Assembly (NCBI GenBank): GCA_964472855.1
Contig: CAYYMJ010000001.1
Span: 62,001-126,000 of the forward strand
From: Tranquillimonas sp964472855
GTDB lineage: Bacteria > Pseudomonadota > Alphaproteobacteria > Rhodobacterales > Rhodobacteraceae
Length of the DNA: 64,000 bases
Direction of reading: 5' to 3'
Below, in pieces: positions 43,273-51,515 of the stretch; position 1 is the first letter of the stretch; every line of letters begins with the position of its first letter. The position numbers were made by a program, and so were the translations under genes. The notes beneath the pieces were generated by a model, which saw nothing but the letters and a program-made list of their open reading frames with translations, did not search any database and had not been told where the DNA came from.

Positions 43273-44091
43273 ATGCCGCAGATCGAACCCAAGGACCAGT
43301 CGCTGAAAGCCCTCGCCGGGCTGCACCTGTGGCACGCACCGATGTCAAGCTGCTCGCAGCGCGTGCGCATCGTGCTGGCCGAAACCGGGCGCGACTATGA
43401 AAGCCACCTGGTCCGTCTGGAACAGGACGATCACGCCAGCCCGGAATATCAGGCCATTCATCCCGATGGCCTGGTCCCGGCCTTTGTCGACGACGGGCGC
43501 CTGTTCATCGAAAGCATCGACATCATCCGCCGGATCGCCGGGGACGCGGGCAATCTTGGCGCCAGCGCCGCGCCCGACCTGCTGGACCTGGCCGATGCCG
43601 CGCAGAAGGACCTGAAGCTGCTGAGCTTTGAATACCTGTTCCGTTCGCGCCCCGCCCCGACCAGCCAGCAGGCCGGGGCCTTTCAGGCCGCGCATCGCAA
43701 CGACTGGCTGAAGGCGTTTCGCCGCGATTTCGCCGCCGGGTTCGACCCGGACCGGCTGAACGCCGCCGCCGCGCGCATCGACGCGGGCTTTCGCACGCTC
43801 GACAACCGGCTGGCCGACGGGCGCGCCTTTCTGGCCGGCGACGGCTTTACCATCGCCGATGTGGCCTGGATGCCCAACGTGCACCGCTTTGACCTGATGG
43901 GCTGGCCGTTCGCGCGCACGCCGCATTTGCAGGACTGGTTCGCCCGGGTGCGCCAACGCCCCAGCTACCGCACCGGCCTTGTCGACTGGGAGCCTGACGG
44001 CGTGCCCGGCAAATTCGCGGCCTATACCGCCGAAAGGCGCGCCGCCGGCACCGACATATCCGCCCTGCCCTGCCTGCGCGCGGCGACATGA
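43273..44091 (+). CDS. Glutathione S-transferase family protein
   Basis: A 272-residue GST. The N-terminal thioredoxin fold has LWHAPMSSCSQRVRIVLAET, where the SxC/S motif (Ser/Cys) sits at the active-site position as in zeta, beta or theta-like classes. It continues with GLVPAFVDDGRLFIESIDII (cis-Pro and glutathione site) and a C-terminal helical domain with FTIADVAWMPNVHRFDLMG. It lies 1 bp after BKACE and overlaps the sulfatase by 4 bp. A catabolic role (thiol addition, dehalogenation, ether cleavage or isomerisation) is more likely than detoxification in this operon, but the reaction is unknown. Confidence 0.9.
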   Translation: MPQIEPKDQSLKALAGLHLWHAPMSSCSQRVRIVLAETGRDYESHLVRLEQDDHASPEYQAIHPDGLVPAFVDDGRLFIESIDIIRRIAGDAGNLGASAAPDLLDLADAAQKDLKLLSFEYLFRSRPAPTSQQAGAFQAAHRNDWLKAFRRDFAAGFDPDRLNAAAARIDAGFRTLDNRLADGRAFLAGDGFTIADVAWMPNVHRFDLMGWPFARTPHLQDWFARVRQRPSYRTGLVDWEPDGVPGKFAAYTAERRAAGTDISALPCLRAAT

Positions 44092-45719
44092 CCGCCCCGC
44101 GTAACATTCTGTGGATCATGTCGGACCAGCTTCGCTGGGACTATCTGTCCTGTTACGGCGCCACCCATATCGACACGCCCAACCTCGACTGGCTGGCCAG
44201 CCGGGGCGTGCGGTTCGACCGGGCCTATGTGCAGTCGCCGGTGTGCGGCCCCAGCCGGATGAGCATGTATACCGGCCGCTACATGCGCAGCCACGGGTCG
44301 AACTGGAACGGCTTTCCGCTGCGGGTAGGCGAACCGACGCTGGGCGAACACCTGGCCGAGGCCGGCATGACCGCGACGCTGGTCGGCAAGTCGCATGTTG
44401 TCCCCGACCGCGATGGCATGGCGCGCCTGGGGATCGACCCGGCCAGCGCGGCGGGGCGGCGGATCGCGGCGGGCGGCTTTGTCGAACATATCCGCGACGA
44501 CGGCACCAACCACAGCGACTATCCGAACCGGTCCACGGCCTATGACGCCTATCTGCGCCAGCAGGGGTTCACGGGCGACAACCTGTGGGAGGAATGGGCC
44601 AACTCGGGCATCGGCGCGGATGGCAAACTGCATTCGGGCTGGCTGCTGGACAATGCCGACCTGGCGGCGCGGGTGCCCAAGGAGCATTCTGAGACCGCGT
44701 GGCTGACCACGCAGGGCATCGAATTCCTGAAAGCGCAGGGCGACGCGCCGTGGATGTGCCACCTGAGCTATATCAAGCCGCACTGGCCCTACATGGCGCC
44801 TGCGCCCTATCACGCGATGTTCCGCGCCCAAGACCTGCCGCGCCCGGTGCGCCATGCGCGCGAGAAACAGTCAGATCACCCGCTGATGCAGGCCTGGACG
44901 GGCACGCGCATCTGCCAAAGCTTTGCCCGCGACCCGCTGCGCGACAAGGTCGTGTGCGCCTATGCCGGGCTGGTCAAGGAGCTTGACGACCAGCTGGGGC
45001 GGCTGTTCGCCTATCTGCGCGCGGCCGGACGGATGGAGGACACGATGATCGTGTTCTGCTCGGATCACGGCGACAATCTGGGCGACCACTGGCTGGGCGA
45101 AAAGGACCTGTTCTACGACTGCGCGGCGCGCGTGCCGCTGATCGTCTGTGACCCGCGCCCCGAGGCCGACGCGACGCGCGGCACGGCGTCGGTGGCGCTG
45201 GTCGAGGCCATCGACATCGCGCCCACCATGCTGGATTTTGCCGGGGTCGCACCCAAGCCGCATATCCTTGAAGGCCGGTCGCTGACGCCGCTGCTGCACG
45301 GCACGGCGGTTGAATGGCGCGATCATGTCATATCGGAATACGACTATGCCACCCGCGACGCGCGGCGCGCCGCCGGGGTCGATCAGGCCGACGCGCGGCT
45401 GACCATGGTTTTCGACGGGCGCTGGAAATACATCCATGCCGAGACATTCCGCCCGATGTTGTTCGATCTTCAGGCCGATCCGGACGAGCTGAACGACCTT
45501 GGCGGCGACCCCGATTTCGCCGACCAGATCGCGCGGCTGGGGGCGCTGCATTTCGCCTGGGCGCGCCGCCATCACAGCCGGATCACACGCTCGCCGGAAA
45601 ATATCGAGAAAATGGCCGACGTTCGCGAACCTCCGGGTATACTGATCGCGTACAGGGACGAAAAGGAACTGGTCGAGGATGGTCTGACCATGCCTGGCCA
45701 CGTGAAACCGAAGACATAA
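44088..45719 (+). CDS. Formylglycine-dependent sulfatase / phosphonate monoester hydrolase family enzyme
   Basis: A 543-residue alkaline-phosphatase-superfamily hydrolase. CGPSRMSMYTGRY carries the C-x-P-S-R signature; C53 would be converted to formylglycine. Metal ligands occur in NILWIMSDQLRWDYLSCYG and in FCSDHGDNLGDHWLGEK. There is no signal peptide, so it works in the cytoplasm after import, unlike most polysaccharide sulfatases. The lack of a signal and the soluble substrate context fit the phosphonate-monoester / choline-sulfatase-like branch. No formylglycine-generating enzyme is encoded in the window. It follows the GST gene with a 4-bp overlap and precedes the TAXI-TRAP genes by 18 bp. 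Confidence 0.92.
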   Translation: MTAPRNILWIMSDQLRWDYLSCYGATHIDTPNLDWLASRGVRFDRAYVQSPVCGPSRMSMYTGRYMRSHGSNWNGFPLRVGEPTLGEHLAEAGMTATLVGKSHVVPDRDGMARLGIDPASAAGRRIAAGGFVEHIRDDGTNHSDYPNRSTAYDAYLRQQGFTGDNLWEEWANSGIGADGKLHSGWLLDNADLAARVPKEHSETAWLTTQGIEFLKAQGDAPWMCHLSYIKPHWPYMAPAPYHAMFRAQDLPRPVRHAREKQSDHPLMQAWTGTRICQSFARDPLRDKVVCAYAGLVKELDDQLGRLFAYLRAAGRMEDTMIVFCSDHGDNLGDHWLGEKDLFYDCAARVPLIVCDPRPEADATRGTASVALVEAIDIAPTMLDFAGVAPKPHILEGRSLTPLLHGTAVEWRDHVISEYDYATRDARRAAGVDQADARLTMVFDGRWKYIHAETFRPMLFDLQADPDELNDLGGDPDFADQIARLGALHFAWARRHHSRITRSPENIEKMADVREPPGILIAYRDEKELVEDGLTMPGHVKPKT

Positions 45720-45737
45720 GCAAACTGGGAGGAAACC

Positions 45738-46781
45738 ATGTCCAAGAAACTTCTAGCGGGCGTCATTGCCGCCATTTCCGTGGCGGCGACGGCTCAGGCC
45801 CAGACACTGTTGACCGCCGAGACCGCGTCGCCCAGCTCGGCGCCGGGCATCTCGATCATCGCGCTCAGCGAGGCCGCGGCCAAGGAAGGGGTGGCCGATA
45901 TTCAGGTGTCGGCAGGCCAGACCCTTACCAACTCGGTCCAGAATGTCGCGGAAGGCAAATCCGACATCGCCGCCGCGCCCTTCATCCTGCCCTTCCTTCT
46001 GTCGCGCGGGGTTGGCCCCTATGCGTCGCTGGGCAAGGACGCCGGCGCCGAACTGGTCAAGAATCTGGCGGTTCTTTATACCTACCGCATCTCGGTTCAG
46101 GGGCTTTACGCCTATGACAGCTCGGGCGTGACGGGCTGGGACAATCTGGAAGGGCGCACCATCTTCAACGGCCCGCCGCGCGGCGCGGCGCTGACCAACG
46201 CGCGCCTGCTGACCAAGATCAACACCGGGCTGGAAGAGGGCGACGGCTATTCCGGCATCCAGGTCAACTGGGGACAGGCGGTCAAGACCATCCAGGACGG
46301 CTCGGCCGATGCTTTCGTGCTGCCCCAGTCCTTCCCGGATGCGCGCATCATGGCGGCGCTGGCCTCGGGCAACATGACCCTTTGGTCGATATCCAAAGAG
46401 GTCTATGACAGCGAAGCCTTCGCCAATCTCGGCGGGCTGCCGGGCACCATCCCGGTCGAGCTGCCGATTGCCGACATGGGCTATGGCGACGGCGTTACCG
46501 TTGTCTCGGAAGACGACATGTTCCGCGGGCCGGGCACCGTGGGCGGCGATATCGTCAACGTCAGCATGGACTTCGACCTTGCCAAGGGGCTGACCGCGGC
46601 CTTCATCGACAATCTCGACAGCATCTACCGCGCCAAGGCCCCGTTCATGCCCAACGCGTGGCACGGGGAAACGGCCGTCGCGTTCACCGACATGTGCGGC
46701 CCGAACCCGATCAAATACCATCCCGGTGCCGTCGCCGCGTGGGAAGAGGCCGGTTACACAATCCCGGATTGCGCGAAGTAA
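45738..46781 (+). CDS. TAXI-family TRAP transporter solute-binding protein
   Basis: A 347-residue periplasmic binding protein. The Sec signal LLAGVIAAISVAATAQAQ is followed by a TAXI-type domain (GVADIQVSAGQTLTNSVQNV, AEGKSDIAAAPFI, LEGRTIFNGPPRGAALTNAR). It is larger than some TAXI proteins but contiguous with a fused TRAP permease. GGGAGGAAACC precedes the ATG. It represents a second uptake route in the same gene run as the LIV importer, perhaps for a different metabolite of the same pathway. Confidence 0.9.
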   Translation: MSKKLLAGVIAAISVAATAQAQTLLTAETASPSSAPGISIIALSEAAAKEGVADIQVSAGQTLTNSVQNVAEGKSDIAAAPFILPFLLSRGVGPYASLGKDAGAELVKNLAVLYTYRISVQGLYAYDSSGVTGWDNLEGRTIFNGPPRGAALTNARLLTKINTGLEEGDGYSGIQVNWGQAVKTIQDGSADAFVLPQSFPDARIMAALASGNMTLWSISKEVYDSEAFANLGGLPGTIPVELPIADMGYGDGVTVVSEDDMFRGPGTVGGDIVNVSMDFDLAKGLTAAFIDNLDSIYRAKAPFMPNAWHGETAVAFTDMCGPNPIKYHPGAVAAWEEAGYTIPDCAK

Positions 46782-46792
46782 GCCACGACCAG

Positions 46793-46818
46793 GGCGGGCA
46801 GACGGTGTTCTGCCCGCC
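46793..46818. terminator. Perfect 10-bp hairpin between TRAP binding-protein and permease genes
   Basis: GGCGGGCAGA and TCTGCCCGCC pair perfectly around CGGTGT, within the 60-bp spacer. There is no T-run, so it is more likely an mRNA-stabilising or partial-termination element keeping binding-protein expression above permease. Confidence 0.65.
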
Positions 46819-46841
46819 ACTCATTCCCGGGACGCCGAAAC

Positions 46842-49187
46842 ATGGCTGACGTGACCCATTCGACGGAACCGGCGGCACGCGATGCCGGGGCAAGGATCGT
46901 CTACGGCCTGACCGTCGCCATGGTGGTGATCGGGCTTTTGAATTCGACGCCGGGGCTGCCCGGCTATGACGCCTTCGCCAGCCGGGTGCTGGGCGTGGAC
47001 GGGGCGCTGTTCCGCAAGTTTCCCTTCGAATGGTTCTATCCCTTCTTCTTTGCGCTGATGATGCTGATCGTGGCGCTGAAACATTCGATCTGGCGCAGCT
47101 GGCAGGGGCGGCCGGCGGCGATGCGCGGCCTTGGCCTGTTTCTTGACGTGGTGCTGGTCGTGATGGCGCTGACCATCGCCCTGACCTACCTGATCGAGAT
47201 CGAATCGATCTGCCTGATCGACCAGTTCACCGGCGACCGCGCCCGGCTGATCGCCGAAAGTCTGGCCTCGGCCAAGGAATTTGCCGAAATGCTGGGGCTG
47301 GATGCGCCGAAAACGGTCGAGGACCCGCAATGCGTCAACACCACCGGCGTGTGGCTGGTGGCGATCATCGGCCTCGCGGTGGTGGTTTTCCTGTCCTACA
47401 ACGTCAAGGTCTGGGGGCTGCCGCTGGTTCTGGTGGCCATCGTGATGGCTGGCTACACGATCATCACGGTGCTGGTCTGGTATGTGTGGGGCCCCGACGA
47501 CATCAACAAGTATTTCGTGACCAAGCTGGCGGGCGAGCCGCGCATGCTGATCGACGGCCGGCCGCGGGTGCACGACATTCTGGTCAACAACTCGTCCGGC
47601 CTTCTGGGCCGGTTCATGGACATCATCCTGAACACCATCTTCCCGTATCTGGTGCTGGGATCCCTGTTTGGCAGTTCGGCGGGGGGACGGTCGCTGATCA
47701 AGCTGGCCTTTCGCTGGACCCGTCACCTGCGCGGCGGCCCGGCTCATGCGGCAATCGTGTCGTCGGCCATGTTCGGAACCATCTCGGGCGGGCCGATCGT
47801 CAACGTGTTGTCGACCGGCGTTCTGACCATTCCCATGATGCTGAAGCGCGGCTTTTCCAAGGTCTTCGCCGGCGGGGTCGAGGCCGCGGCGTCGTCGGGC
47901 GGGTCGATCATGCCGCCGGTCATGGGCGTGGCGGCCTTCGTTCTGGCCTCGCTGACGGCGGTGCCCTATTCCAGCGTGATCGTTGCCGCCATCATCCCGG
48001 CCGTCGCCTATTTCTTCTGCCTGTTCCTGTCGGCGGTGTTCCAGTCGCGCAAACAGAATATTCAGGCCATCGGCGAGCTGACCGACGACATGCGGCTGGA
48101 GCGGCAGGACCTGCTGAACCTGGGCATGATCTTCGGGCCAATACTGGTGATCCTGACGCTGCTGCTGACGCCCAAGGACGCGGTGGGTTGCGGGCTGTTG
48201 GGCGGCCTTCTGGGGGCCGAGCGCACCATCACCGATGCCGGCTGCGTCGTGCATCATCTCAGCTGGCTGCAGCGGGCGATCCAGAATTCCGCCGGGTCCG
48301 CCGGGTCGGCGGGCTGGTGGGCGGCGATGCTGCTGATGGGGCTGTTGTTCGTCGACCCCGAGGTTCGGGCCCGGCCGCGCAAGGTCATCGACGCCCTGTC
48401 CAACGCCGGTGTCCTGATCTCGACCCTCTACCTGATGTTCCTGGCGGTTTCGATCATCGATTTCTGCCTGACCTTCACCGGTCTGCCTATCTTCATCTCG
48501 CTCGACGTGCTGGCCTGGCTGAACGGTCTCGATCTGGGGGCCAGCGGCTCGACCCTGTTCCAGTTCGTCGCGCTTTTGCTGACCATGGGGCTGGCGGTGG
48601 TGCTGGGCATGGGAATGCCGGCGGTGCCGGCCTATATCAACGCGGCGCTGCTGATGGGGCCGGTGCTGGCGGGGCTGGGCCTGTCGCTGTTCACGGCACA
48701 TATGTTCATCTTCTATTTCGCCGTCGCCAGCGCCATCACGCCGCCGGTTGCGCTGGCCGCTTTCGCCGCCGCCACCATCACCAAGGCCGAGCCCATGGCG
48801 ACCGGCATTTCGGCGGTGCGGTCGGGCATCGTCATGTTCGTCGTGCCGTTCATCTTCGCGATGTATCCCGAGATTCTGCTGATACCCGACGCGGTGCTTG
48901 ACCCGCGCGGCAACGGGGGCAGCTTTCTGGCCGGCTATGACGGCACGGTGCATCTGGCCGCGCTGGTGGCCCTGCTGGTGCGGATGGTGCTGGCGTTCTA
49001 CCTGCTCAGCTCGGCCCTGGCGCGCTTTGACCGGGCGGCGCTGCCGCTGTGGGAGGTCGCGGCACGGCTGGCGCTGGCGGCGCTGGTGCTGGCCAAGGCC
49101 CCGACGCTGTTCGGGCCGGCCATCGTCGTGGCGCTGGCGCTGGTGTTTCTGCACACACGCCGCGCACGAGGCGGCGCCGTGGCCTGA
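46842..49187 (+). CDS. TRAP transporter fused permease (TAXI type, 4TM/12TM)
   Basis: A 781-residue membrane protein combining the small (QM) and large permease functions, as usual for TAXI systems. Characteristic segments are FGTISGGPIVNVLSTGVLTI, GGVEAAASSGGSIMPPVMG, VLGMGMPAVPAYINAAL and YFAVASAITPPVALAAFAAA. Na+-coupled uptake with the binding protein encoded just upstream is expected. The N-terminus carries a large insertion (residues about 100-250) relative to shorter members, and the C-terminus has additional helices. It ends the tight gene run; degenerate DNA with an assembly gap follows. Confidence 0.93.
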   Translation: MADVTHSTEPAARDAGARIVYGLTVAMVVIGLLNSTPGLPGYDAFASRVLGVDGALFRKFPFEWFYPFFFALMMLIVALKHSIWRSWQGRPAAMRGLGLFLDVVLVVMALTIALTYLIEIESICLIDQFTGDRARLIAESLASAKEFAEMLGLDAPKTVEDPQCVNTTGVWLVAIIGLAVVVFLSYNVKVWGLPLVLVAIVMAGYTIITVLVWYVWGPDDINKYFVTKLAGEPRMLIDGRPRVHDILVNNSSGLLGRFMDIILNTIFPYLVLGSLFGSSAGGRSLIKLAFRWTRHLRGGPAHAAIVSSAMFGTISGGPIVNVLSTGVLTIPMMLKRGFSKVFAGGVEAAASSGGSIMPPVMGVAAFVLASLTAVPYSSVIVAAIIPAVAYFFCLFLSAVFQSRKQNIQAIGELTDDMRLERQDLLNLGMIFGPILVILTLLLTPKDAVGCGLLGGLLGAERTITDAGCVVHHLSWLQRAIQNSAGSAGSAGWWAAMLLMGLLFVDPEVRARPRKVIDALSNAGVLISTLYLMFLAVSIIDFCLTFTGLPIFISLDVLAWLNGLDLGASGSTLFQFVALLLTMGLAVVLGMGMPAVPAYINAALLMGPVLAGLGLSLFTAHMFIFYFAVASAITPPVALAAFAAATITKAEPMATGISAVRSGIVMFVVPFIFAMYPEILLIPDAVLDPRGNGGSFLAGYDGTVHLAALVALLVRMVLAFYLLSSALARFDRAALPLWEVAARLALAALVLAKAPTLFGPAIVVALALVFLHTRRARGGAVA

Positions 49188-49287
49188 CAGGGCGCGCGTC
49201 AGGGCCGTCTGGCCGTGGCTGCTCGCGGGCGCACCGTTGGCCCGGACCAACAACCAGCCCGCCGGCCGGGCCACCACCGACCTGACG

Positions 49288-49355
49288 AGCGAACCCGCCG
49301 TCCCTCCGGCCGACGCCCACCGCTCCTTCCGCCGACGCCCGCCGTCCCTTCGGCC
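49288..49355. repeat. Imperfect 20-22 bp tandem repeat abutting an assembly gap
   Basis: Three units are visible: ACCCGCCGTCCCTCCGGCCG, ACGCCCACCGCTCCTTCCGC and ACGCCCGCCGTCCCTTCGGC. The array continues into the N block at 49356, so its full length is unknown. Confidence 0.65.
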
Positions 49356-49455
49356 NNNNNNNNNNNNNNNNNNNNNNNNNNNNNNNNNNNNNNNNNNNNN
49401 NNNNNNNNNNNNNNNNNNNNNNNNNNNNNNNNNNNNNNNNNNNNNNNNNNNNNNN
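49356..49455. other. Assembly gap (100 N)
   Basis: Exactly 100 N, directly after the tandem repeat. Confidence 0.99.
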
Positions 49456-49728
49456 TCCAGCCGCGGCGCAAGGCAAGCCGGACGCGAGGCCACCTGACCG
49501 CCAAAGACCCATCGGCGTTTCGCCCGCGCCGGTGCATCGCCGGCTTGCGCCCGATGTCCCGAGCGGCTGGCCCGGCTTCGCAACGAACGATTTGCGCCCC
49601 CTGTTGCTTGACGAACCGGCCGATTTCCGCGCTGATCGCCGGGTTCCCTGCGTCGCGCGGCCGCGACCCGACTGCCGGTCGCGCGGATCGGCGGTCAGTT
49701 GGCGGGGCCGGAGCAAGGGAGGCATGCC

Positions 49729-51432
49729 ATGCCGCGTCAGGGTCAACAGCAAGGGCAGGCGCCGGACCTGCGCCATGGCGGACGCATTCTGGCCGACCAG
49801 TTGGCCATTCTGGGGGCAACCCGGGTATTCTGTGTGCCGGGCGAAAGCTTTCTGGCGCTGCTGGACGGGCTGCACGACCACCGCGACCGGATCGAGCTGG
49901 TCACCTGCCGCCACGAATCCGGCGCCGCGAACATGGCTGACGCCCATGGCAAGCTGACCGGACAGCCCGGCATCGTCGCGGTGACACGCGGACCCGGGGC
50001 GACCAATGCCTCGAACGGGGTGCATACCGCCTTTCAGGACAGCACGCCGATGATCCTGCTGATCGGGCAGGTGGCGACCACCATGACCGACCGCGAGGCG
50101 TTTCAAGAGATCGATTACCGCCGCATGTTCGGGCAGATGGCCAAATGGGTGGCCCAGATCGACCGGGTCGAGCGTATCCCCGAATACATCTCGCGCGCAT
50201 GGGCGCTGGCGCAGTCGGGGCGGCCCGGTCCGGTGGTGCTGGCCCTGCCCGAGGATGTGCTGTCGGGTCATGCCTCGGTGCCCGATGCCGCCCCGGTCGA
50301 CGCCGCCCAGCCCGCCCCGGCTCCGGCGGCCATGGACCGGCTGGGTGCCATGCTGGCGGCGTCCGAACGGCCGATGATGCTGGTCGGCGGCCCGGGGTGG
50401 AGCGCCGATGTCGCCCGGCAGGCCGAAGCCGTGGCCGCGCGGTTCGACCTGCCTGTCGCCACCTCGTTCCGCTGTCAGGACTATTTTGACAACGACCACC
50501 CCAATTACGCCGGCGCGGTGGGGATCGCGTCCCTGCCCAGCCTAGTGGACCGCATCCGGAACCAGGTTGACCTGCTGATCAATCTGGGCAGCCGGCTGGG
50601 CGAGATGACCACCCAGGGCTATGGCCTGATCGACCTGCCGGTGCCGCAGATGCCGTTCGTGCATGTGCATCCCGGCGCGGACGAACTGGGCCATGTCTAT
50701 GCCCCGACGCTGTCGGTTCCGTCGGCGCCCGGGGCCTTTCTGGCCGCGATGCAGGGGATCGCGCCGCCGCCGAAGAACCGGCGCGACTGGACCGGCAGCT
50801 TTCACCCGGCACTGCAGGCCTATCGCCGGCCCACCGATGTGCCGGGCCCGGTTAACATGGGGCGGGTGGTGCAGCATATGTCGCGCACCCTGCCCGACGA
50901 CACCATCTTCACCAACGGCGCCGGCAACTACACGGTGTGGCTGCACCGCTTTCACGCCCACCGGCGGTTTCGCACCCAACTGGCGCCGACCAGCGGTTCG
51001 ATGGGCTATGCGGTGCCGGCGGCGGTGGCGGCGAAGCTGGAACATCGCGACCGCACGGTGGTGTGCATGGCCGGCGACGGCTGTTTCCTGATGACGGCGC
51101 AAGAGCTGGCGACGGCGCGGCATCACGGGCTGGCGATCATCTGTCTCGTGGTCAACAACGCCATGTTTGGCACGATCCGCATGCATCAGGAACGCACCTA
51201 CCCCGGCCGGGTCACTGCCACGGGCCTGACCAACCCCGATTTCACCGCCTATGCCGCCGCCTTTGGTATCCCCGGCGAAGTGGTGACCGATGACAGCCAG
51301 TTCCCCGACGCCTTGCAGCGCGCGCGAGGATCGGACGCGGGCTATCTGATCGAGCTTCGGGTCGACCCGCAGGCGCTGACCCCGACCCTGTCGCTGGACG
51401 CGGTGCGCGAACAGGGTCTGGCGGGCGGCTGA
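49729..51432 (+). CDS. Thiamine-diphosphate-dependent enzyme, acetolactate-synthase-like
   Basis: A 567-residue three-domain ThDP enzyme. The catalytic Glu is in TCRHESGAANMAD (E63), the central domain begins MLVGGPGWSADVARQAEAVA, and the ThDP-Mg motif is AGDGCFLM (G449-D450-G451) with VVNNAMFGT completing it. ATG 49729 has AGGGAGG 7 bases upstream. No small regulatory subunit is adjacent, so it is not the biosynthetic acetolactate synthase. Members of this branch decarboxylate or carboligate 2-oxoacids, and sulfoacetaldehyde acetyltransferase is a relative. Being co-directional with the 34821-49187 run, it may supply a C-C bond-breaking step, but a 541-bp decayed spacer separates them. Confidence 0.9.
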   Translation: MPRQGQQQGQAPDLRHGGRILADQLAILGATRVFCVPGESFLALLDGLHDHRDRIELVTCRHESGAANMADAHGKLTGQPGIVAVTRGPGATNASNGVHTAFQDSTPMILLIGQVATTMTDREAFQEIDYRRMFGQMAKWVAQIDRVERIPEYISRAWALAQSGRPGPVVLALPEDVLSGHASVPDAAPVDAAQPAPAPAAMDRLGAMLAASERPMMLVGGPGWSADVARQAEAVAARFDLPVATSFRCQDYFDNDHPNYAGAVGIASLPSLVDRIRNQVDLLINLGSRLGEMTTQGYGLIDLPVPQMPFVHVHPGADELGHVYAPTLSVPSAPGAFLAAMQGIAPPPKNRRDWTGSFHPALQAYRRPTDVPGPVNMGRVVQHMSRTLPDDTIFTNGAGNYTVWLHRFHAHRRFRTQLAPTSGSMGYAVPAAVAAKLEHRDRTVVCMAGDGCFLMTAQELATARHHGLAIICLVVNNAMFGTIRMHQERTYPGRVTATGLTNPDFTAYAAAFGIPGEVVTDDSQFPDALQRARGSDAGYLIELRVDPQALTPTLSLDAVREQGLAGG

Positions 51433-51515
51433 ACCCTCGCGTCGCGGCCCGGCGCGGTTGCCGGTGGGGCGCGGGCGCCTTCGCCGTCACACCGGTCTTG
51501 CGCGCACCCCGGGGC

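Larger units (their letters stand above)
49188..49728. other. Degenerate stretch with tandem repeats and an assembly gap, no gene recognised
   Basis: About 540 bp between the TRAP permease and the ThDP enzyme. An imperfect 20-22 bp tandem repeat (units like ACGCCCGCCGTCCCTTCGGC) spans roughly 49288-49355 and runs into the gap, which likely explains the assembly break. The right part has no recognisable coding similarity; GGGAGG near 49719 is the ribosome site of the next gene. Confidence 0.6.

Noticed and set aside
49456..49728. Possible gene remnant to the right of the 49356 gap
   Set aside because: Frames are open on both strands, but no segment could be matched to a family; it was left as undefined spacer.
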